This document shows, piece by piece, positions 54,156 through 62,425 of a stretch of DNA of 64,000 nt. Position numbers and translations under genes: made by a program. The DNA comes from Candidatus Thalassolituus haligoni (GTDB taxonomy: Bacteria > Pseudomonadota > Gammaproteobacteria > Pseudomonadales > Oceanobacteraceae): NCBI RefSeq assembly GCF_041222825.1, contig NZ_CP139482.1:1643001-1707000 (forward strand), given 5' to 3'. The notes below the pieces were generated by a model. That model ran no database searches. It saw only the letters and a program-made list of their open reading frames with translations, and was not told the origin of the DNA. The first letter of the stretch is position 1; each line of letters begins with the position of its first letter.

Positions 54156-55943
54156 TTATTGTTCCAGTAAATAGGCCATCAACGCACGGAGCTTGGCCGG
54201 TTTTACCGGCTTGTTCAGTCGGGTTGCCCCCAGACGCGTGATTTCCTGGCGGATGTCGTCGCTGCGGTCGGCGGTGATCACGATCAGCGGAGTTGTTAAA
54301 ACATCGGAATCCTCGGTCGCCAGCGCACGAATCACGGCAGTACCTGTTTCATTATGGTCGAGGTGGTAATCGGCCAGCACAATATCCGGGCGAAAGTGGT
54401 ACCAGGCATCCTGGGCGACTTCACCATTACTGGCGGTAATCACGTTACAGCCCCAGGCTTGCAGCAGGCTTTTCATGCTGAGGCGGATGGTTTCTTCGTT
54501 ATCAATCACCAGTACGCGCACGTGGTCAAGCCGAGCGCTGGTCGCCAGTCCTTCGGGCACCGTATCCGCCCGGTCGGCACAGGGACTGCTGACCTGATCA
54601 TCCGGATGAGCCAGCGGCACGGTGACAGAGAAGCAGCTACCGACCCCGACACGGGAGTGGATCGCCACCGGGTGATCCATCATGCGGGCAATCCGCTCGA
54701 CAATGGCGAGGCCAAGACCAACGCCCTTGCTGCGTCCCTGGTTGGCATTATCGAGCTGGCGAAACTCACGAAAAATCTCGCTACGCTGGTGTTCGGCAAT
54801 ACCGGGGCCGGAATCACAGACCATCAATTGCAGCTGTTCACCACGCCGACGACAGCCAATCAAGACTCTGCCAGCCGGGGTGTAGCGAATGGCGTTACTG
54901 ACGAAGTTACGCAAAATGCGCATCAGCAGGCGGGAGTCACTGCGAATACGCAGGCGGCTTTGCACCATGTGTAATGCCAGGCTGGCTTGCTGGGCCTGGG
55001 GCTGAAATTCACTGTAGAGCGTGTTAAACAAATCGCTGACGGCAAATTCTTCATTGTCGGGAGTGACGGCATTGGCATCAAGCCGGGAAATATCGAGTAA
55101 ATCGGCCAGCAGTTCTTCTGCGCCGGTCAGCGCGGTATGGATACGTTCAACCAGAATCTGATTGTCGCTATCGAGCGGGCGTTCTTGCAGTGTGGCTACC
55201 AGCAAGCGGGCGGCATTCATCGGCTGCAACAGATCGTGGCTGGCGGCGGCGAGGTATTTGTCCTTGCTGGCGTTGGCGGCTTCGGCTTCTTGTTTGGCGG
55301 CTTGCAACTCACGGGTACGGATTTCGACGCGCTGTTCCAGTTCGTTGTTAATGCGGGCCATGGCAGCCTGGGCGCGTTTACGTTCGGTGATGTCGTGAAC
55401 AAACACTTCGATCAGCCCTTGTTCACGGTCTTTCAGCAGTACGTTGATGGACACCGGCAGTGGCTCCATCCCCAGTTTGCGTTTGAAGCGGGTTTCAAAC
55501 GACTGTTGCGGGCCGAGCTGATTGACGCGCAGCATCAGCTGATCGAGATCGTCGGGATCGTAGAACAGGTCGTTACGCAACGAGGTGACGGAAAAGCGGA
55601 ATTCGTTGGCGTCGCGGTAACCGCACATACGGGCGATGGCCGGGTTGGCACCACTGATGCCGCCGCTGGCTCTGGCCTGGAAGATGCCATGCAGGGCGTT
55701 TTCGAACAGCCATTGGTAGCGTTCTTTCTCGCTTTCCAGCTCGTCGATTTTTTGCAGCAGTTCCGGGTAGTAGCTTTTGCGCGCCGAGAAGGCACCAAGG
55801 CCGATCAGGTTCTGTATCAGCGCCTGGTCTTCGGCATTGTGTTCGTTATTGTGTTTGTTACTGCTGTTCAGGCTGTTGCTCAAGCCGTTGTTCTGGTTTG
55901 TGTCTGAGCCGGAGACGTGGGGATGGTCATAACGCTTCCTCAT
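54156..55943 (-). CDS. ErcS'-like PAS hybrid sensor histidine kinase/response regulator
   Basis: 595 residues, soluble. N-terminal LIGLGAFSARKSYYPELLQKIDELESEKERYQWLFENALHGIFQA is typical of the NahK/ErcS'/ErcS group. PAS at about 75-200, coiled coil, HisKA with KYLAAASHDLLQPMNAARLL (His about 240), HATPase (NFVSNAIRYTPAG, CDSGPGI, GVGLGLAIVERIA) and a C-terminal receiver with IVLADYHLD as phospho-acceptor. In Pseudomonas aeruginosa kinases of this group control the exaABC/pqq ethanol-oxidation genes. The start overlaps the ercA-like gene's end by 17 bases, so the two are one transcription unit. Confidence 0.88.
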   Translation of the reverse strand: MRKRYDHPHVSGSDTNQNNGLSNSLNSSNKHNNEHNAEDQALIQNLIGLGAFSARKSYYPELLQKIDELESEKERYQWLFENALHGIFQARASGGISGANPAIARMCGYRDANEFRFSVTSLRNDLFYDPDDLDQLMLRVNQLGPQQSFETRFKRKLGMEPLPVSINVLLKDREQGLIEVFVHDITERKRAQAAMARINNELEQRVEIRTRELQAAKQEAEAANASKDKYLAAASHDLLQPMNAARLLVATLQERPLDSDNQILVERIHTALTGAEELLADLLDISRLDANAVTPDNEEFAVSDLFNTLYSEFQPQAQQASLALHMVQSRLRIRSDSRLLMRILRNFVSNAIRYTPAGRVLIGCRRRGEQLQLMVCDSGPGIAEHQRSEIFREFRQLDNANQGRSKGVGLGLAIVERIARMMDHPVAIHSRVGVGSCFSVTVPLAHPDDQVSSPCADRADTVPEGLATSARLDHVRVLVIDNEETIRLSMKSLLQAWGCNVITASNGEVAQDAWYHFRPDIVLADYHLDHNETGTAVIRALATEDSDVLTTPLIVITADRSDDIRQEITRLGATRLNKPVKPAKLRALMAYLLEQ

Positions 55944-57090
55944 AGACCACCTCTACATCACGTTGATTGGATTTGCGCGGGTTGGTCAGAATGCAAGGGT
56001 CGGTCAGTGCCTTGCCAGACAGTTCTGGAATATCCGCCAGGCTGACGCCGGATTGACCCAGACTCTGGGTCAGACCCACCCGAGCCTTGAGCTGACTGAT
56101 ATTGTCGACCAGCTGACGACGCAACTGGGCATTGCTTCTGCCCTTGGTCTGGATGCCGAGGGTGTCTGCGACAACGCGGAAACGGTCTTCCGCATGACTG
56201 TAATTATAGTCGATCACCCGTTCGACCAGAATGGCATTGCAGAGACCGTGCGGCAGGTCGAGATAGCCTCCCAGGCTGTGCGACATGGCGTGTACGGCAC
56301 CGAGAATGGCATTGGAAAACGCCAGTCCAGCCTTGAGTGAGGCCAGCATCAACTGTTCGCGCAGGGCAATATCGGCAGGATTATCGACCAGGGCTGGCAG
56401 GTTACCGGAGACCAACCGGATGGCTTCCAGCGCGTGCATATCGGTCAGTGGGCCGCTGGCGGTGGAGACAAAGGCCTCGATGGCATGCACCATGGCATCA
56501 ATGCCGGTGCAGGCGGTCAGGAAAGGGGTCATCGTCAGGGTGGTTTCCGGGTCAATCAAGGAGACATCCGGCACCACCGCCTTGCTGATGATGGAGATTT
56601 TCATCCGACTGTCCTGATCGGAAATAATCGCGAACTGGGACACGTCTGCCGAGGTTCCGGCGGTGGTCGGGATAAAAATCAATGGCGGAATCGGCGAATG
56701 AATCCGGTCGACGCCTTCAAACGTGAGGATGTGCTGGCGATTGGCCGAGACAATCCCGATGCCTTTGGCGCAGTCCATCGGGCTGCCGCCGCCGACGGCA
56801 ACGATCAGGTTACAGCCTTCTTCGTTGTAAAACGCAGCACCTGCCATGACTTCTTCGGCTCTCGGGTTGGGGCTGACGGCAGAAAAAATCCGGTAGTCGA
56901 TGTCCATTTCCTGCAGGCTGTCCTGCACGTCGGCAACCCATCCAGCGGCAATCACGCCAGGGTCTGTGACGATCAACACCCGTTGTGCGCCAAAATTTCT
57001 GGCAAAATTACCCACGGTTTTGCGGGCACCGACACCAAAGATGATTTCCGGCGCGACAAATTTTCTCAGGTTGGAAATGGAGTCAGACAT
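55927..57090 (-). CDS. ercA: Iron-containing alcohol dehydrogenase, ErcA-like
   Basis: 387 residues from ATG 57090 (GTG 57111 possible). Fe-ADH fold: NAD-binding GGGSPMDCAKGIG, PTTAGTSADVSQFA, metal ligands in TGIDAMVHAIEAFVS (Asp, His), HAMSHSLGGYLDLPHGLCNA (two His). ErcA of Pseudomonas is a member of this family, and it is needed for normal induction of PQQ-ethanol oxidation, with a role thought to be regulatory or metabolic. The ErcS'-like kinase follows directly. A 13-bp palindrome (57165-57177) lies 75 bp upstream. Confidence 0.87.
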   Translation of the reverse strand: MSDSISNLRKFVAPEIIFGVGARKTVGNFARNFGAQRVLIVTDPGVIAAGWVADVQDSLQEMDIDYRIFSAVSPNPRAEEVMAGAAFYNEEGCNLIVAVGGGSPMDCAKGIGIVSANRQHILTFEGVDRIHSPIPPLIFIPTTAGTSADVSQFAIISDQDSRMKISIISKAVVPDVSLIDPETTLTMTPFLTACTGIDAMVHAIEAFVSTASGPLTDMHALEAIRLVSGNLPALVDNPADIALREQLMLASLKAGLAFSNAILGAVHAMSHSLGGYLDLPHGLCNAILVERVIDYNYSHAEDRFRVVADTLGIQTKGRSNAQLRRQLVDNISQLKARVGLTQSLGQSGVSLADIPELSGKALTDPCILTNPRKSNQRDVEVVYEEAL

Positions 57091-57479
57091 AGCTAAATGG
57101 TCCCGAAGCACACAACAGAGTGCGTCATTATTCTTGTAATAATAGAAAACAGTAAACCGGTTCCTTACCTGAGGTAAAGACTACGATAGCGTCGGGTATC
57201 TAGTGCCAAGGGGTTAGTCGGGCGGTAGATTCTTGCTGTTGCGCAGTGGCTATTGCCATTATTTTTCCAGAACGTCTGACAGTTAATTACCCGCCAAAGA
57301 GACAGACTGTGTCAACCGCGGCGGCCACCACTGTCCTCACGGGTACGATTGCCCAATATAGAATATTGTCGACTCCATCACAAAGAAGCTTTTTAACAGG
57401 CATGTCGGGGCAAACAGGTGTCAACCAATGTCGGTCGACTGCGTTGACAACAGAAATACCCTGATAAGGAGTCTGTTGT
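57091..57479. other. 389-bp divergent promoter region, ercA-like / lipoprotein
   Basis: Besides the palindrome at 57165-57177, I see no gene, no sigma-54 site (TGGCAC occurs on the minus strand at about 57200 but lacks the matching TTGC element) and no repeat. It must hold promoters for both flanking genes. Confidence 0.4.
57165..57177. promoter_or_regulatory. Palindrome TTACCTGAGGTAA upstream of the ercA-like gene
   Basis: A perfect 6+6 inverted repeat with one central base, within the gap between ercA-like and lipoprotein genes. It may be an operator for either gene; the binding protein is unknown. Confidence 0.4.
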
Positions 57480-58454
57480 ATGAAAGCACGTCTACAGTTT
57501 ACTGCTGTTGTTTTTTCTTTGCTGCTCAGCGCTTGTGGCGGTTCTTCTGGCGCCGACAGTAATAGTGGCTCAAGCGGCGATGGTGGCGATGGTGGCGATT
57601 CTTCCGGCATCACCCCGCTGCTGGAGGATACCAACCCGACCTTGAGCAGCGCCAGTTACGATGGTGAGAATACGGAGCTTGCACATAATACCCTGGTACA
57701 AGCTTCGATCATTTATGATGAAGAAATTGACTACGATGAACCGAACCATCATTACTATCTTCATACCGCCCCGGCCAGCGGTTATATCAGTGTGATCCTG
57801 CATAGTGAGTTTCTACAAGGCAGTTCTGGCGATATTGCGCTTGAGGTGGTGGAATATAACGCTCAACCAGCAGGTGACTTGTCATTTGAGTGGAGTGGTA
57901 ATCAAGTGATTATATTTCCGGTCAGTGCTGGATTGACATACCGTATTGCCATTTATCCCAATGTGACTTATGAGGATGAAGACGATGATAGCTATGACGA
58001 AGGCCAGGTCGACTATCAACTGACACTGTCCAGTGTCAGTCGTCACTTGTTGGATATGAGCAGTACCGAGCATCTGGCTCTGGTGTTCTCAGACATTATG
58101 ATCACGGACTGTGATGACGACAGTCACCCGATGAGCCTCGGTTACGATTACGCACCTTTTGTCATTGATCTGGATGCTGGCCATTTTGTCGGTGACCACT
58201 GGGGTTACTGGCAAATGCCTGAACCTCAGCCTGTCAGCCAGTCTGGCGATCTAATCCAGTTCAGTGCCGACTATCGCGTGCTTATGAACGAACTCTTCAA
58301 CTTAGACAATACTCTGACAGCGCAAATCAATCTGTCTGACAATCGTTTTACTGGCGTCAGCAACTCCACGGCCAATGTCAGTTACAACGGTAATGTCATC
58401 AGCAGCGAATGCCAGAGCTATCATTACGACGGTGAAGTGTCCTGGTTATTGTAA
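57480..58454 (+). CDS. Hypothetical lipoprotein with acidic, beta-rich body
   Basis: 324 residues. Signal LLLSACGG gives a lipid-anchored Cys at about residue 20. A Gly/Ser/Asp linker follows (SSGDGGDGGDSSG), then an acidic beta-rich body with many Asp, Tyr and Ser (YEDEDDDSYDEGQVDYQLTL). Two cysteines, near residues 212 and 313, might form a disulfide. AAGGAG precedes the ATG. The linker plus body suggests a surface-exposed or periplasmic ligand-binding protein, possibly calcium-binding, but no family is recognised. Divergent from ercA. Confidence 0.75.
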   Translation: MKARLQFTAVVFSLLLSACGGSSGADSNSGSSGDGGDGGDSSGITPLLEDTNPTLSSASYDGENTELAHNTLVQASIIYDEEIDYDEPNHHYYLHTAPASGYISVILHSEFLQGSSGDIALEVVEYNAQPAGDLSFEWSGNQVIIFPVSAGLTYRIAIYPNVTYEDEDDDSYDEGQVDYQLTLSSVSRHLLDMSSTEHLALVFSDIMITDCDDDSHPMSLGYDYAPFVIDLDAGHFVGDHWGYWQMPEPQPVSQSGDLIQFSADYRVLMNELFNLDNTLTAQINLSDNRFTGVSNSTANVSYNGNVISSECQSYHYDGEVSWLL

Positions 58455-58496
58455 CTGGCCTGGCCGTTCTTACGTGTGCTGTCCTTACGTGTGCGT

Positions 58497-58528
58497 AACC
58501 TGCTGCGATCATTCTGGTCGCACAGGTT
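58497..58528. terminator. Imperfect hairpin between lipoprotein and NosR-like genes
   Basis: AACCTGctGCGA pairs with TCGCaCAGGTT across 9 nt with an internal mismatch. It sits between convergent genes; tentative. Confidence 0.35.
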
Positions 58529-58544
58529 GTGCTTGCTCATGTTG

Positions 58545-60686
58545 TTATTGTGCCGCATCGGTTGCCAGTAACCTGGCTTTGGCCTGCCGCCGCTCCTTTT
58601 TTCGCGCGCTGATGCTGTCAACACACTGCTCGTCGTCTCTCAGTATCACCACACATTCCAGGCACTGGATGCATTCGTCGTAATCGATGGCACCGTCGTT
58701 ACGAATAGCATTGATCTCGCAACGGCGTTTGCACAGCTGGCAAGGGGAGCCGCAGAGATCGACCCGGTCGAGCATGTTCAGCCGCCGCAGCTTGCCAATA
58801 ATGGCCAGACCGGCACCCAATGGGCACAGGTAGCGACAGTAGAACTTGTGAACAAACATCCCGGCGGCCAGCAAGGCGACGGCGTATAACACAAAGGGCC
58901 AAGAGCGGTAGAAATAGAGCGTAATGCTGGTTTTGAACGGCTCTACTTCGGCCAGTTGCTCTGCCAGCGTCAGTGAATAAAAAGCCGTTCCCAGCAGTCC
59001 GATCAGCAGCGGGTATTTGATCAGAATCAGCTTGCGATGCAGCGGCTCGGCAATCCGGCGTTGGCGGATGCCCAGTCGTTTGGCCAGCCAGGAAGCCATT
59101 TCCTGCAACGCGCCAAACGGGCAGAGCCAACCACAAAACAGCCCTCGGCCCCAAATGAACAGGCTGACAAAAGTGTACGTCCAGAGGATAAAAATCACCG
59201 GGTCGAGCAGAAAAATACCAATATTAAAGCCATCGTAAATGTTCAACAGCAGAGTGTAGATGTTGACCACCGACAACTGACCCTGGGCATAAAAGCCGAG
59301 ATAGCCGACTGTAAACGCCAGAAAGCCCCAACGGAAACCGTGCACAGCACGTGGGAAACGGGTGAAAAAACGCTGCCAGGTAAACAGAATGGTCAGTAGT
59401 ATCAGGCTGATACTGACCAGGGTGATGGACAGCCAGCGATCCTGCCAGAGGCCAACCCATAAGGGTGCGCGAGGAGTGGCGTCTTCCACCGTGAGCTGTT
59501 CAAACAGCTCGGCGGGCAGTGTCACCGGCACTTCAAAATGTGCCCGGTCGATCATCAGATGATTACGTGGCAGTTCCATATTCAGAATCAGGGCGGCGTC
59601 GGCACCGGGATTAAACCCGGCATTGCCTCCTACCTGGAACAGATTGGCTTGGTCGAACGCAGGTATGCCGTCGGCCACCAGTTGAATATGACGATCGAGT
59701 ACATCCATATCGCGCATTTCAACGGCCAGCTGACTCTGTTGTAACGCCAGTCGTCCAGGCACCGTACCGGGTTTGAAGTCTTCAGGTACGTGAGGGAACA
59801 GCCCGTTGGACATCACTGCCAGTACTTGCTGGCCCGGTTTGAGCCGCTGTTGCAGGCGGGCAAAACCATCGTCGCCCAACAGGTTGCGGCCAATGGACGG
59901 CGCATTGATATAGGCGTACCAAAGTTCGGTAAAGGCTTCACCCGGTTTTGCCTCGCGCAGTGACGGGTAGCTGCCGAGGTCGGTTCCCAGCGAGCGTTCC
60001 GCATCTGCCAGCTCAAGCCGCCAATGGCCGACGTAGCCGCGATCGAGTAATTGCTGCCAGTTCAATGGTTCAAACTTGTCCATGATGGGTTGTGCGGCGG
60101 CGGCCTGGGCAAAACCTTCCAGCTTGTGGCGGGCGACCTTGAGCGCTGAAGACAACACCGTGTCGTTAATAATAATCACCGATACGGTGGCCTTGGATAC
60201 CCCGTCAAAGTAGACCACTCCATCGGTGGCTGCGTCGCCCACCTTGTGACTGTCGATAACGATGTGTTCAGTGAGTGATCGGCCCTGATACTGGCCAATA
60301 AACTGATACAGCGGCTCCGGCCCCAGACCGTGTAAAAACACTGGCTCATGGTGCTCGAGAATATGAATACCGGTAAACCGGCCAGTGGCACTGAGACCGA
60401 TCAACAGTCGGATAGGTCGGCCGGAAAACCCCGGCAAATCGCTGATGTCGCTGGATTCATAAGCGTAACCCAGTAGCTCGTTGAGCTGGTAAACCGGGTA
60501 GACCGGGTAGTCCTGTTGTTTTGGCTCAATACGGGTTGCTTTGGGAAACAGCTGCTGGATCATGCCACTGATGGTGTCAGACGGTGCAGCTTGGTCGTCT
60601 TGCCCGTTGGCCATGGTGGCTGACGGCAAACTGGCAAGGCTCAACAAACAGAACCAGAGCAGCACGTGCGCAGACCAGGATCGCAT
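58545..60686 (-). CDS. NosR/NirI-like membrane flavin and 4Fe-4S protein
   Basis: 713 residues, similar length to NosR. A signal peptide (residues 1-26), periplasmic FMN-binding domain (about 90-180; the DAATDGVVYFDGVSKATVSV stretch has the flavin-attachment type D-G-x-S-x-A-T-V motif), five to six membrane helices at about 415-640, and cytoplasmic cysteine motifs CGWLCPFG and CRYLCPLG, then CGSPCQLCKRRC and CIQCLECVV. Family members pass electrons across the membrane to periplasmic enzymes. No nos or nir genes are present; the neighbours are PQQ/alcohol genes and a porin, so it may serve another periplasmic redox enzyme. AAGGAG precedes the ATG. Confidence 0.85.
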   Translation of the reverse strand: MRSWSAHVLLWFCLLSLASLPSATMANGQDDQAAPSDTISGMIQQLFPKATRIEPKQQDYPVYPVYQLNELLGYAYESSDISDLPGFSGRPIRLLIGLSATGRFTGIHILEHHEPVFLHGLGPEPLYQFIGQYQGRSLTEHIVIDSHKVGDAATDGVVYFDGVSKATVSVIIINDTVLSSALKVARHKLEGFAQAAAAQPIMDKFEPLNWQQLLDRGYVGHWRLELADAERSLGTDLGSYPSLREAKPGEAFTELWYAYINAPSIGRNLLGDDGFARLQQRLKPGQQVLAVMSNGLFPHVPEDFKPGTVPGRLALQQSQLAVEMRDMDVLDRHIQLVADGIPAFDQANLFQVGGNAGFNPGADAALILNMELPRNHLMIDRAHFEVPVTLPAELFEQLTVEDATPRAPLWVGLWQDRWLSITLVSISLILLTILFTWQRFFTRFPRAVHGFRWGFLAFTVGYLGFYAQGQLSVVNIYTLLLNIYDGFNIGIFLLDPVIFILWTYTFVSLFIWGRGLFCGWLCPFGALQEMASWLAKRLGIRQRRIAEPLHRKLILIKYPLLIGLLGTAFYSLTLAEQLAEVEPFKTSITLYFYRSWPFVLYAVALLAAGMFVHKFYCRYLCPLGAGLAIIGKLRRLNMLDRVDLCGSPCQLCKRRCEINAIRNDGAIDYDECIQCLECVVILRDDEQCVDSISARKKERRQAKARLLATDAAQ

Positions 60687-60786
60687 GGGAACTCCTTGAT
60701 TATTATTTTTATGACTATGGCTCTCATCCTAGGCGGCGTGGCGTCATCCTCAATGCTTCTTTGGGATCTGGTAGCAACCTACTAAA

Positions 60787-60800
60787 GCGTCATATGACGC
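60787..60800. promoter_or_regulatory. Perfect 14-bp palindrome GCGTCATATGACGC
   Basis: Located 101 bp upstream of the NosR-like start (minus strand). Perfect dyad symmetry without spacer suggests a dimeric regulator site. Not one I recognise. Confidence 0.45.
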
Positions 60801-60838
60801 CCGCTGGCGGGGTGACAGGCAACCTTGTTGTCACCGGA

Positions 60839-60861
60839 TTGGTACTTTTTTCCAATACCAA
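60839..60861. promoter_or_regulatory. Inverted repeat TTGGTA-N11-TACCAA
   Basis: Six-base arms separated by 11 nt, 23 bp overall, between the NosR-like and porin genes. Possible operator; the arms recall the TTGGT half-site of the operator at 13-31, but the spacing differs. Confidence 0.35.
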
Positions 60862-61032
60862 GGATGTAGGTGTCACGACTTTGGCGTCGTAATTTTTGTG
60901 CACCAATGATGTGCAACCAAAGGGGGCATGATTGCCGTTGAAGGGATGATAGCTGTGGATGCAAGGACAACGGATAGTGGAAAACGTTGTTCAGGGCGAC
61001 AGTCCTGCACCGCTTCAGAGTGTTCCTGTTTC

Positions 61033-61071
61033 AGGTGGCTCGGGTCTGATCGGCCTGAGCCATCTTTTTTT
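61033..61071 (+). terminator. Intrinsic terminator upstream of the porin gene (attenuator or sRNA end)
   Basis: GGCTCGGG pairs with CCTGAGCC (one G-T pair), extended by four outer pairs starting at A61033, over a 9-nt loop, followed directly by seven T. It is the clearest intrinsic terminator in the window, yet no plus-strand gene precedes it. It must end either a small RNA or the porin's 5' leader. Confidence 0.75.
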
Positions 61072-61130
61072 CCTGACCCGTTGCGAAAGCGGTGGTCAGG
61101 GAGTGGAGCAGAGTCACTGACCCCTGTACG

Positions 61131-61140
61131 ACAAAAACAA
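61131..61140 (+). promoter_or_regulatory. A-rich ACAAAAACAA motif near porin start (possible Hfq/Crc site)
   Basis: The stretch contains AAAAACAA, matching the AAnAAnAA pattern bound by Hfq with Crc in pseudomonads during catabolite repression. It lies 21-30 bases before the porin ATG, a position where binding would affect translation. Motif match only. Confidence 0.35.
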
Positions 61141-61160
61141 CACAATCAGGGCAATACAAA

Positions 61161-62279
61161 ATGAAAAATAATAACATCTTCAAGTTGCTGCCAATCGCGG
61201 CCGCTGTGGCTATCAGTGCGCAGGCATCTGCCGCTATCACTCTGTACGACCAGGATGCGACCACCTTTTCTGTGGATGGTTTGTTTAATACTTTCTACGT
61301 CAATAGCGACAGCAGTGCTGACGGTGCTAATGACGTGTCTCAATCCCGCGTGAAAATGGGCTTTCTGCCGAACTACATTGGTTTCAACTTCAGCAAAGAG
61401 ATTGATGGCTTGACGGTGGGTGGCCGCTCTTCCTTGTGGATCAGCACCAGCGATACTGACCTGAACCGTGGCGCGGAAGACGCCGGTACGGAAACACTGA
61501 TCGATGCACGTCAGGTGTATGCCACCGTGGACGGTGACTTTGGTCAGGTACTGGTGGGTAAAGACTTTGGTCTGTTTAACCGCTCCAATATTTTTGGTGA
61601 CGAAATGCTGTTGGGGTTTGGTCAGACCATGACGGTGACCGACGATGGCGGCAACGTCTCGTTTGGTAATATCGGTACTGGTTATTTGTACCCGATGCCC
61701 AATTCCCAGATTACTTACCGTATGCCAGCGATGGGTGGTTTTAACCTGGCCGTGGGTTTGATGGATCCTAACAAGCGTTCTGCTGCATCTGAAGAAAGCC
61801 GTCCGCGTATCGAAGCCGAAGGCTCTTACGCACTGGATTTTGATGGTGGTTCTGCCAAAGGCTGGTTGGGTTACATGAATCAGGAATCCAAAGAAGCGGG
61901 AACGTCGCTGACCTCGAAAGGTGTCTCTTATGGTCTGAACGTGAAGTTTGCGGGTGTCGCATTGACGGCTTCCGGTTTCACTGCGGAAGGTGTGGGTGCC
62001 GCAGGTTTGGGTAATATTCTGACCGCTGACAGCGCTGAAGTGGATGGCAAGCTGTTGCAAGCTTCTTACACTCTGGGTGCGACGCGCTTGGTTGTGTCCA
62101 AAGGCGACAACGATGGCGGCTCTACAGACGGCGGCGCGGAGCTGGATCTGAAAAACAAAACCTTGGCGGTATTCCACTCGGTTAATAGCAACCTGATTCT
62201 GGTCGGCGAGTGGGACAAGGCCGAATCGGCAACGGCTGAAACCACCACTGTGGCGCTGGGTGCTGTTGTTACATTCTGA
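61161..62279 (+). CDS. Outer-membrane porin (gram-negative trimeric type)
   Basis: 372 residues from ATG 61161 (MKNNNIFKLLPIAAAV), chosen because it gives a proper signal peptide ending at QASAA. The mature part begins AITLYDQDATTFSVDGLFNTFYVN, a porin opening, and the chain ends with VALGAVVTF; terminal Phe is the outer-membrane insertion signal. Alternating beta-strand pattern throughout; constriction-loop region about residues 120-150. Likely a 16-stranded general or solute-specific porin. Expression may be attenuated by the terminator at 61033-61071. Confidence 0.9.
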   Translation: MKNNNIFKLLPIAAAVAISAQASAAITLYDQDATTFSVDGLFNTFYVNSDSSADGANDVSQSRVKMGFLPNYIGFNFSKEIDGLTVGGRSSLWISTSDTDLNRGAEDAGTETLIDARQVYATVDGDFGQVLVGKDFGLFNRSNIFGDEMLLGFGQTMTVTDDGGNVSFGNIGTGYLYPMPNSQITYRMPAMGGFNLAVGLMDPNKRSAASEESRPRIEAEGSYALDFDGGSAKGWLGYMNQESKEAGTSLTSKGVSYGLNVKFAGVALTASGFTAEGVGAAGLGNILTADSAEVDGKLLQASYTLGATRLVVSKGDNDGGSTDGGAELDLKNKTLAVFHSVNSNLILVGEWDKAESATAETTTVALGAVVTF

Positions 62280-62361
62280 TGGCGGCTGTCCGAGTATGCG
62301 GTCAGTTGTAACTCCGTCCAGCCATGACTTGGCTGGTCGTAATATCGCAGTAAAATAGCAC

Positions 62362-62392
62362 CAGCAAGGGATGGCCTGGCCATCCTTTGCTG
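62362..62392 (+). terminator. Long-stem hairpin after the porin gene
   Basis: CAGCAAGGGATGGC pairs with GCCATCCTTTGCTG (14 pairs, one G-T). It lies 83 bp after the porin stop and just outside the IS end. A weak T-tail follows. Probable porin terminator. Confidence 0.6.
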
Positions 62393-62403
62393 TTAATGCT
62401 ACA

Positions 62404-62411
62404 GGGGACAT
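62404..62411 (+). repeat. Dispersed 63-bp repeat, copy 2, short left part
   Basis: GGGGACAT at the left edge of the IS continues the repeat whose larger part is at 63796-63853. Together they rebuild copy 2 of the sequence found at 39583-39645. Confidence 0.65.
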
Positions 62412-62425
62412 ATATAGACGCTCCC

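Larger units (their letters stand above)
60687..61160. other. 474-bp regulatory region between NosR-like and porin genes
   Basis: No supported gene. It holds a perfect palindrome at 60787-60800, an inverted repeat TTGGTA-N11-TACCAA at 60839-60861, an intrinsic terminator at 61033-61071, and an A-rich motif at 61131-61140 before the porin start. An open frame at 60928-61164 has no ribosome-binding site and crosses the terminator. Confidence 0.5.

Noticed and set aside
55137..55907. 256-residue plus-strand frame within the hybrid kinase gene
   Set aside because: Antisense shadow of a kinase with intact motifs.
57185..57225. Sigma-54 promoter for the ercA-like gene
   Set aside because: TGGCAC is present on the minus strand but the downstream TTGC element is missing at the required spacing.
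60697..60715. FNR/Anr box before the NosR-like gene
   Set aside because: Only the TTGAT half-site is present; the ATCAA half is absent at the proper spacing.
60928..61164. 78-residue frame before the porin as a small gene
   Set aside because: No ribosome-binding site, and it would be cut by the intrinsic terminator at 61033-61071.
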